Source: Cyclobacteriaceae bacterium (GTDB lineage: Bacteria > Bacteroidota > Bacteroidia > Cytophagales > Cyclobacteriaceae). Taken from it: 39,945 bases of DNA. The DNA lies in assembly GCA_022842845.1 (NCBI GenBank), contig JALHOT010000027.1, forward strand, positions 1 to 39,945. Direction: 5' to 3'. Made by a program: the position numbers and the translations under genes. A model generated the notes under the pieces. It did not search any database. It was given only the letters and a program-made list of their open reading frames with translations, and was not told where the DNA came from. The stretch's first letter is position 1, and each line of letters begins with the position of its first letter. Below are positions 33,863 through 39,945 of this stretch, in pieces.

Positions 33863-34752
33863 AGATTTTTTAACTGATAGCCTCTATTTACTAAATAAAT
33901 ACCAGCAATGGTAATGAGCATCGCGAGCCCTATGCGCCAGTTCAGCACTTCATCCAACACCAGCCAGCCCAATACAACGGCCACCAACGGATTGATATAG
34001 GCATACATCGATACAATCGTCATCGGTAATTTTTTGATAGCGTAAGAATAACAAGCATAGGCTACTACTGATCCCATTAGTATCAAGTATAGCATAGAAT
34101 ACACTACCTCTGATGTCCAAACCAGGTTGGAATAGTCATCAAAAGCAACACTGGCGGGTAACATAAAAATACCTCCAAAAAACATTTGCAGACCTGCGTT
34201 AAGAAAGGCATTAGAATGTTGGTTTTTTCGTTTTATCCAAAAACTTCCACCTGCCCAGCCAAGGTTAGCAAGGAAGATTAACGCTATTCCAACTGAATAT
34301 GCTGGATTAGAAAATTCTTGTAAATGTTCTTTAAAAATGAGCAGAATGCCACACAAACCCAGCATAATCCCAGCAACAACGGCCAGTGTAGGCCGCTCGT
34401 CCTGATTCGCTTTTAAATTGATGAGAATTACCCAGATTGGCATTGTTGAACAGATAATAGCTGCCAAACCACTTGATACTGATACCTCGCCATAGCCTAC
34501 CAATCCATTGCCCATTGTAATCATAAAAAATCCACCAGTAGCTTGAATGAAAAGCTCTTTATAGCTCGGAAATTTAACCTTGCCAATAGTTAGCATAACA
34601 CCAGTTAAGAGAATTCCTGCACTAATTTGACGTATCCCGCTAAACAAGAATGCTGGAAAATCCATAACACCTATGCGTATGGCTAGATACGTAGTGCCCC
34701 AAATGATACATACGGCAGCCAGTGCTAAATAAGCGAGTAGATCTTTTCTCAT
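33838..34752 (-). CDS. EamA-family drug/metabolite transporter
   Basis: 304 residues with ten predicted membrane helices in two EamA halves: LAYLALAAVCIIWGTTYLAIRIGVMDFPAFLFSGIRQ at the start, and MPIWVILINL / MTIVSMYAYINPLVAVVLGWLVLDE near the ends of the halves, both classic EamA signatures (second half from about residue 150). Exports amino acids or small metabolites in characterised relatives. It opens the directon of two GNATs, the DinB-like gene, decarboxylase and ilvE. Confidence 0.92.
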   Translation of the reverse strand: MRKDLLAYLALAAVCIIWGTTYLAIRIGVMDFPAFLFSGIRQISAGILLTGVMLTIGKVKFPSYKELFIQATGGFFMITMGNGLVGYGEVSVSSGLAAIICSTMPIWVILINLKANQDERPTLAVVAGIMLGLCGILLIFKEHLQEFSNPAYSVGIALIFLANLGWAGGSFWIKRKNQHSNAFLNAGLQMFFGGIFMLPASVAFDDYSNLVWTSEVVYSMLYLILMGSVVAYACYSYAIKKLPMTIVSMYAYINPLVAVVLGWLVLDEVLNWRIGLAMLITIAGIYLVNRGYQLKNLWKTRFSK

Positions 34753-34942
34753 GGGTACAAATTACTATCAAATCTGTGAGGTTAGTTACCAATTAAATAA
34801 TTTCAATTTTTTGGGTGTTTGTTTTCGCCTTCAGGTATCCATAGAAGTGTAGGTTAAGCTAGTTTATCCAACGAATATCGTATGGATTGGAATCCCACAG
34901 CATTTCAAACTGATCATTATTCAGATTTAAAATGTACTTGTC
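34753..34942. other. Intergenic stretch between the EamA gene and a small ORF
   Basis: About 190 bases with no supported gene; AT-rich. It carries weak promoter-like strings for the EamA gene (TAATTTG close to its start). A 28-codon frame on the plus strand (34882-34968) looks random. Confidence 0.5.
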
Positions 34943-35065
34943 TTATCGCTGTATTTTTTTTGAAATGATCGTCTTAAAAGTTTGATTCGGTTTACCATTG
35001 ATCATAGGGGATGAAAGTAAATATAAAATTAAAAACACGGCTAAGGTTACCCAATGGGTATTCAT
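34943..35065 (-). CDS. Possible 40-residue membrane peptide
   Basis: ATG at 35065, TAA at 34943. Translates to a hydrophobic N-terminal segment (WVTLAVFLILYLLSSP) followed by a basic tail (FKTIISKKIQR). It is unlike neighbouring genes in length and may be chance, but hydrophobicity and basic tail are coherent. A TACAGATCTGTA palindrome lies 10 bases upstream of its start. Confidence 0.35.
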   Translation of the reverse strand: MNTHWVTLAVFLILYLLSSPMINGKPNQTFKTIISKKIQR

Positions 35066-35075
35066 TCGATTCCTA

Positions 35076-35087
35076 TACAGATCTGTA
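35076..35087. promoter_or_regulatory. TACAGATCTGTA palindrome
   Basis: A perfect 12-bp palindrome in the gap between the possible 40-residue ORF (minus) and the giant surface protein (plus), 62 bases before the latter's ATG. Could be an operator shared by the divergent units; only the symmetry supports it. Confidence 0.35.
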
Positions 35088-35149
35088 GGATTTTCTGTTC
35101 TAAAAATTTAATGAATTAGAGTACCTTTACTTAATAATCTATCAGTCTT

Positions 35150-38100
35150 ATGCAGAAGCATTTAGCTATTACTTGCTTACTATTCAGCTTCTTTTTACAA
35201 AGCAGTTTTGCTCAGTCACCGGGAGGCGTTAGTTCAAATCTAAGACTTTGGGTAAAAGCCGATGCCGGGGTTACAGGAACTACTAATGTGAGTTCCTGGG
35301 ACGATCAAAGCGGACTTTCCAATAATTATACGCAAGGCACACCAGCTAATCAGCCTGCATTAGTCAGCAATAACATCAATGGATATCCTTCTATAAATTT
35401 CTCAGGAGGTACAACCATCATGTCTCCTGCCGTGGCAACAGCCAATTTGAACACAACCATTTTTACAGTGGGTGCTCCAACAGTTAATTCAAATTGGAGA
35501 ACCATGTTTAGAGGTACCGTTAACGACCATCCAATAATTGTGCAAGCTGGAGGCACTGCTTTGGGGTATTTTGATAATGACAACGTTGGATTCAAGTCTA
35601 GTGGATTTACCTGGTTGCAAAATGAAGTGGCCGTAGTGGGATTGGAAATGCGGACTGGGGATGTAAATTTTAGAAAGAATGGTACGCAGGGTGCTTCTAA
35701 TGCAACTATTAATTTAGCAGGTCTAAATCTCAATTTCTTTGGAAATTGGCAAGGTACTGGTCAACCTTTTGGAAGAATAGCGGAGACCATTATCTATAAC
35801 TCCCCCACAGCACTAACCTCCACCGAAAAAGATAGAATTGAAAGTTATCTAGCAGTAAAATATGGATTAACGCTTACTCATAATTATTTGGCTAGTGATG
35901 GTGCTGTTATTTGGGACATAGCAACAAACGCTGGGTATAACAATAACATCACAGGAATTGGTCTCGATGTTTTATCTGCGCTGAATCAACAACAATCGCG
36001 AAGCATAAATGCTGGTGCCGATGTTACCCTTAACAAGGGCGGAGCCTTTGGAACGGATTTGAGTTTTATTGTTTGGGGTGACAACAATGCGGCCAATGGA
36101 ACGTCTACCGATGTGCCGGTAGGCTACGCCAGGCGCTTGAATAAAGTTTGGAGAACGGCTGTAACGGGTGCCCCGGGCGCGGTTAACTTTTCGATTGATT
36201 TAACCGATCTTGGATTACCGGTTGGGTTAGTGCCCTCGGATTATGTTTTATTGATTGATAACGATGGAGTATTTAACGCAGGAGCAGCGCTTCATACTAC
36301 TGGAGCCGCTATCGGAGCGAGTCAGCTGAGTTTTACGAACGTAACTTTTAGCGATGGAGATTATTTTACGATTGCTGTAAGCAGCACTGCATTGAAGGGG
36401 CCTGCCAATGTCACCAATAATTTGAAGTTGTGGTTAAAGGCGAACGCAGGTGTAGCAGGCTCCACACCGATTACATCGTGGACCGACCAGGCGGGCAATG
36501 GTTTTGTAGCGACTGCTCCGGGCAATGCGCCAGACTTGTTAACCAATCAGATCAACTTCAATCCTGCGATAGATTTTACAAGTGCCAGCGCAGAATATCT
36601 ACGCATAGCGGGAGGTATTATGGGTTCGAGTTCCTACAATGATTTGTGGACCTATGCGGTATTGTCGGGTGACATTGCACAGAATAACACACTGATGTTC
36701 GAGCCCTTAACAGGTGGAGAATGGTTAACAACATTGCTGCCATGGTCAGGACAAGCTTACTATGATTTCGGAAATGGTGGCGGAGCAGGTCGCATCAATG
36801 GTGTGTGGGGTGGAAATTTTGGAGCCTACAACCTATGGACCTTAGGAACGAGTACATCTACCACTACACCAAATGGAACACGCAAGGTCATTTCGAGAGA
36901 TGGCTTAGTGATCCATTCTAATAATAACAATGATAGCGGTACAGGAAACAACCAACCATTTACAATAGGTGGTGGGTACAACACGGGCGTACCAACGGTG
37001 AATCCTTTTGATGGTAAGATAGCCGAGATGATTATTTACACGGGTGTACCCACGGCACTGGAACAGGAGCAGATACAATCGTATTTGGCGGTGAAGTATG
37101 GTATCACCAAGAGCAGTGCTGATATAGTTGGTACAGTAGGACAAGATGAGCGTAACTACTTTGCTTCTGATGGTACAATCATTTGGGATTTTGCAGCGAA
37201 TTTACCCTACAACAATAGAGTGACTGGTATTGGTCGTGATGATGCATCAGAATTGGATCAGAAACAATCGAAGAATATTTCGACTAATTCTATTTTAACT
37301 TTAAACCAACCAGGTGCCTTTGGATCTGATCTCAGTTTTATCATTTCAGGTGATGACGGTGCTGCGTTGAGTTCTGTAGACTTAAGTTTGGCGCCCTATA
37401 CAAAGCGCACTACCCGAACATGGCGTGCAGATGTTACTGGTGCTCCAGGAAATATCAATGTTAGTTTTGATCTCAATTCAGGCATCCATAATTCTGGAAA
37501 TAGCGGTGACTATGCTCTATTGATAAAAAATGCTGATACAAATTTTACAACGGGTGTTACCATCCATACCACCGGTGCCACCATTGTTAATAATGTTCTC
37601 ACCTTCACGAATGTACCCTTTTCGGATGGTGACTATTTCACCTTAGGATTAGTGGTGTATGCGCCAGGCACTTCCCAGACACCGGTTTTTTGGGTGAAAG
37701 CAGGATCGGGAGTTACCGGTACGACAGATGTGAGTAGTTGGGCAGACCAAAGTGGTGCAGGGAACAATGCAATACAAGCTGTTTTAGCTAATCAACCTTC
37801 GTTGGGTGCCAGTGATATAAATTTTAATCCATCGATTGACTTTTCTGGCAATACGGATGTCATGACACCCACCATTGCGCCTGCTAACTTAAATACTACC
37901 ATATTTTCTGTGGGTATACCTGCCGTAAATACAACCTGGAGAACCATGTTTAGGGGAACTGTGAGTGATCATCCTATTATCATACAGAGTGGCGGAACAC
38001 TGCTGGGATATTTTGATAATGATAATGTCACACAGTTTCAATCCAGTGGCTTCACGTGGTTACAAAATGAAACGGCACTCGTTGGCTTAGAGATGAGAGC

Positions 38101-39945
38101 CGGTGATGTCAACTTCAGAAAAAATGGGGTTCAAGGTGGATCGCTCACTACCATTAATCTTGCTGGCTTGAATTTGAATAATTTTGGAAACATTCAAAGC
38201 TTTGGACAACGCTTTGGAAGAATTGCTGAGACTATCATCTACAACTCCGCAACCCCACTCACAACCACTGAAAAAGAGACGGTAGAATCATACCTCGCTG
38301 TTAAATACGGAATTAGTCTTTCTCATAATTATCTTTCCTCCAATGCCTCGGTACTTTGGAACACCACAACAGAGGCTTTGTACAGCAATCGGATAACAGG
38401 TATTGGAAGAGACGATGCAACAACGTTAGACCAACGGAAGTCTAAGAGCGTGGGAAGTAGTTCTGTCCTAACCGTTGAGAAGACAAATCCTTCTTCAGCC
38501 TTCACTTCTAACCTTGACTATTTGTTAATTGGAGATGATGGTGGTTTATTAGGCGCTACCAGTACGAATGTGCATCCTTCTTATACCATGCGAGTTTCTC
38601 GTATCTGGAGAGCGGGTATTACTGGTACTCCTGGTACGGTAAGTCTCAGTTTCGATCTGGCAAATGGTATTTTTAATTCAGGGAATGCAAGTGATTATGC
38701 CATCCTTATCAAATCAGGTGACACAGATTTTACCACAGCGTCAATTCACACTACCGGAGCTAGTTTGGTGGGTAATGTCCTAACCTTCACGAATGTTTCA
38801 CTCTCAAACAATAGTTATTTTACGCTCGCATTACCGCGTGTTAACAGTCCCGGAGGAGTTGTTAATAACTTGAGGATGTGGATGAAAGCGGATGCGGGGG
38901 TTACCGGGGGAGCAACAGCTTCTGCCTGGGCAGATCAAACAGGAAATTATTTTGTCGCCAATCAAGCAAACCCAGCCAATCAACCTGCGGTGCTCACCAA
39001 TCGTTTAAACTTTAATCCCGCTATTCAATTTGATGGTACCAACGATCAGATGGTCATTACTGGTGGTATTATGGGAACAGCTACCTACACAGATTTAAAT
39101 GTGTTTGCCGTATCTCGAGTAAATGTAATTCAGCCAAGTTCAATTTTCTCAGAAACACAAGCTTCGGGTGGGAGGATCAATGCTCACATCCCTTGGAGTG
39201 ACAACAATATCTACTGGGATGCAGGGTCAAGTGCAGCACCGCATCGTTTACAGGTCAACTGGGGGGGAGTCACTAATACAGGTTATCTCTGGTCACTATT
39301 AGCAAGTACGACCAGCACAGCAGCCGGTAATCAGCAAAACATTTTCAGAAACGGTACTAGTGTAGCTTCTGATGCTACCATGTCTTCCTTTGTTGGTAAT
39401 GGTAGCAATATGACGGTAGGACAGAGTGGTTCAGGTAATTTTTTCAATGGAGAGATTAGTGAATTGATCACTTACACCGGGCCGCTCTCTGCTACTCAAT
39501 TCAATCGTATTCAAAGTTACCTAGCCATCAAGTATGGCATCACGTTGGATCAAACTGTTCCAACCAATTATGTAGCCTCGAATGGAACTGTGTTGTGGAA
39601 TGCTACTGCCAATGCTGGCTATCGCAATAATATTACAGTTATTGGTCGTGATGATGCTTCCTCGCTTGATCAGCGTAAATCAAGGAGTACCAACACAGGT
39701 TCAGTGCTTACCGTAGAGAAAACATCTTCTTTTGGTGCCGATTTAGATTTCTGGACGATGAGTGATGACGGAGCTTCCTTGGGAGCTTCCACAACGAATG
39801 TTCATCCTTCTTATCCCATGCGTGTAACCCGTATCTGGCGAGCCAATTCAACAGGCACACCTGGCACCATCGATATTAGCTTTGATTTAGGTACCGGTAT
39901 TTTCAATAGTGGGGTTGTAGGAGATTATGCCTTGTTAATTAAAAC
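35150..39945 (+). CDS. Giant repetitive exported surface protein, 3'-truncated by the window edge
   Basis: ATG at 35150, then an open frame to the last base (1,598 full codons). A signal peptide (MQKHLAITCLLFSFFLQSSFAQ) is followed by four ~400-residue units. Each has a ~230-residue domain beginning LRLWVKADAGVTG and ending with AETIIYN-type strands and SYLAVKYGI (concanavalin/LamG-like beta-sandwich by pattern), then a second ~165-residue domain with NNITGIGRDDA, WR-x-x-x-TG-PG and the ending GDYF/TL. The second domain may be what Pfam lists as DUF8202, a name I could not verify. Such arrays in Bacteroidota usually end in a T9SS sorting domain, here out of view, and act as surface adhesins or glycan-binding proteins. 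Composition is rich in Asn, Thr, Gly and Ser; no Cys clusters. No catalytic residues are seen. Confidence 0.9.
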   Translation, partial: MQKHLAITCLLFSFFLQSSFAQSPGGVSSNLRLWVKADAGVTGTTNVSSWDDQSGLSNNYTQGTPANQPALVSNNINGYPSINFSGGTTIMSPAVATANLNTTIFTVGAPTVNSNWRTMFRGTVNDHPIIVQAGGTALGYFDNDNVGFKSSGFTWLQNEVAVVGLEMRTGDVNFRKNGTQGASNATINLAGLNLNFFGNWQGTGQPFGRIAETIIYNSPTALTSTEKDRIESYLAVKYGLTLTHNYLASDGAVIWDIATNAGYNNNITGIGLDVLSALNQQQSRSINAGADVTLNKGGAFGTDLSFIVWGDNNAANGTSTDVPVGYARRLNKVWRTAVTGAPGAVNFSIDLTDLGLPVGLVPSDYVLLIDNDGVFNAGAALHTTGAAIGASQLSFTNVTFSDGDYFTIAVSSTALKGPANVTNNLKLWLKANAGVAGSTPITSWTDQAGNGFVATAPGNAPDLLTNQINFNPAIDFTSASAEYLRIAGGIMGSSSYNDLWTYAVLSGDIAQNNTLMFEPLTGGEWLTTLLPWSGQAYYDFGNGGGAGRINGVWGGNFGAYNLWTLGTSTSTTTPNGTRKVISRDGLVIHSNNNNDSGTGNNQPFTIGGGYNTGVPTVNPFDGKIAEMIIYTGVPTALEQEQIQSYLAVKYGITKSSADIVGTVGQDERNYFASDGTIIWDFAANLPYNNRVTGIGRDDASELDQKQSKNISTNSILTLNQPGAFGSDLSFIISGDDGAALSSVDLSLAPYTKRTTRTWRADVTGAPGNINVSFDLNSGIHNSGNSGDYALLIKNADTNFTTGVTIHTTGATIVNNVLTFTNVPFSDGDYFTLGLVVYAPGTSQTPVFWVKAGSGVTGTTDVSSWADQSGAGNNAIQAVLANQPSLGASDINFNPSIDFSGNTDVMTPTIAPANLNTTIFSVGIPAVNTTWRTMFRGTVSDHPIIIQSGGTLLGYFDNDNVTQFQSSGFTWLQNETALVGLEMRAGDVNFRKNGVQGGSLTTINLAGLNLNNFGNIQSFGQRFGRIAETIIYNSATPLTTTEKETVESYLAVKYGISLSHNYLSSNASVLWNTTTEALYSNRITGIGRDDATTLDQRKSKSVGSSSVLTVEKTNPSSAFTSNLDYLLIGDDGGLLGATSTNVHPSYTMRVSRIWRAGITGTPGTVSLSFDLANGIFNSGNASDYAILIKSGDTDFTTASIHTTGASLVGNVLTFTNVSLSNNSYFTLALPRVNSPGGVVNNLRMWMKADAGVTGGATASAWADQTGNYFVANQANPANQPAVLTNRLNFNPAIQFDGTNDQMVITGGIMGTATYTDLNVFAVSRVNVIQPSSIFSETQASGGRINAHIPWSDNNIYWDAGSSAAPHRLQVNWGGVTNTGYLWSLLASTTSTAAGNQQNIFRNGTSVASDATMSSFVGNGSNMTVGQSGSGNFFNGEISELITYTGPLSATQFNRIQSYLAIKYGITLDQTVPTNYVASNGTVLWNATANAGYRNNITVIGRDDASSLDQRKSRSTNTGSVLTVEKTSSFGADLDFWTMSDDGASLGASTTNVHPSYPMRVTRIWRANSTGTPGTIDISFDLGTGIFNSGVVGDYALLIK
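35240..36421 (+). repeat. Repeat unit 1 of the giant surface protein
   Basis: 1,182 bases, 394 codons. First domain of type A1 with TMFRGTV (35501) and FGRIAETIIYNS; second domain starts near 35930 and is the most divergent copy (WGDNN, GLPVGLVPSDYVLLID). Confidence 0.85.
36422..37681 (+). repeat. Repeat unit 2 of the giant surface protein
   Basis: 1,260 bases, 420 codons. First domain of type A2 with GGIMGSSSY (36611), Gly/Asn-rich middle and AEMIIYTG; second domain has GIGRDDA and SGDDG. Confidence 0.85.
37682..38869 (+). repeat. Repeat unit 3 of the giant surface protein
   Basis: 1,188 bases, 396 codons. First domain again of type A1 (TMFRGTV at 37943, AETIIYNS), starting with VFWVKAG instead of LRLWVKA. 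Second domain has TNVHPSY (near 38567). Confidence 0.85.
38870..39945 (+). repeat. Repeat unit 4 of the giant surface protein, cut by the window edge
   Basis: First domain of type A2 (GGIMGTATY at 39062, SELITYTG); second domain again with TNVHPSY (near 39797) and ends in GDYALLIK at the edge, about 40 codons short of a full unit. Confidence 0.8.

Noticed and set aside
29101-34752. A biosynthetic gene cluster or defence system
   Set aside because: The genes are common metabolic families; no toxin-antitoxin pair, nuclease, NTPase switch or assembly-line enzyme is present.
34882-34968. A 28-codon frame on the plus strand
   Set aside because: No hydrophobic or conserved pattern, and it runs against the small minus-strand ORF; it looks random.
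35350-35733. Antisense frames in the giant surface protein (also 36361-36546 and 36905-37144, minus)
   Set aside because: They lie wholly inside a clear repeat-bearing coding region and repeat composition explains their openness.

Overview
The window looks like chromosomal DNA of a Bacteroidota bacterium, most likely of the Cytophagales type. The reasons are C-terminal type IX secretion (T9SS) sorting domains, a GSCFA-domain protein, a DUF2807 protein, a fused RibBA, an rpsF-rpsR-rplI operon without ssb, near absence of Shine-Dalgarno sequences, and -7 promoter boxes of the TAnnTTTG type. No rRNA, tRNA, insertion sequence, prophage or CRISPR array is visible. Coding density is very high, with overlapping or abutting genes. 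Species cannot be named from the sequence alone.

Layout. 1-1642 (+): end of a HAD phosphatase overlapping a membrane site-2 protease. 1643-5520 (-): ddl, a PASTA membrane protein and a T9SS-exported protein. 5547-7694 (-): a secreted M43 metalloprotease. 7814-9165 (-): an Mrp-type ATPase with an Nfu Fe-S protein. 9291-13937 (+): dnaG, ribBA, an unknown exported protein and surE. 13939-19291 (-): priA, an esterase and a DUF255 thioredoxin-fold protein. 19363-21589 (-): a GSCFA protein and the rpsF-rpsR-rplI operon. 21817-24334 (+): a lipoprotein, xerD and pyrD. 24331-28215: an exported RidA-like protein, a conserved unknown, an outer-membrane barrel, a RarD-like transporter and glutaminyl cyclase. 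28302-29024 (-): a DUF2807 protein.

29101-34752 (-) is a run of eight tightly packed genes, read in transcription order: an EamA exporter, two GNAT acetyltransferases, a DinB-like protein, a PLP decarboxylase, a branched-chain aminotransferase, a PNPOx-fold flavoprotein and a 34-residue membrane peptide. They may form one operon for amino acid or amine handling, but no substrate can be read from the sequence. 35150-39945 (+) is the first ~1,600 residues of a giant exported repeat protein that runs off the right edge.

Most genes are housekeeping. The points most worth a second look are: (a) a strong Shine-Dalgarno sequence in front of rpsR alone, in a lineage where ribosomal protein bS18 helps hide the anti-SD; (b) loss of metal-ligand residues in DnaG (all four zinc ligands) and Mrp (the CxxC pair), with catalytic Arg replaced in the RidA-like protein; (c) two unlisted small membrane ORFs; (d) an alternating A-B-A-B duplication in the giant surface protein; (e) an 11-bp inverted repeat between two divergent genes. 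I found no convincing new defence, mobile or biosynthetic system.
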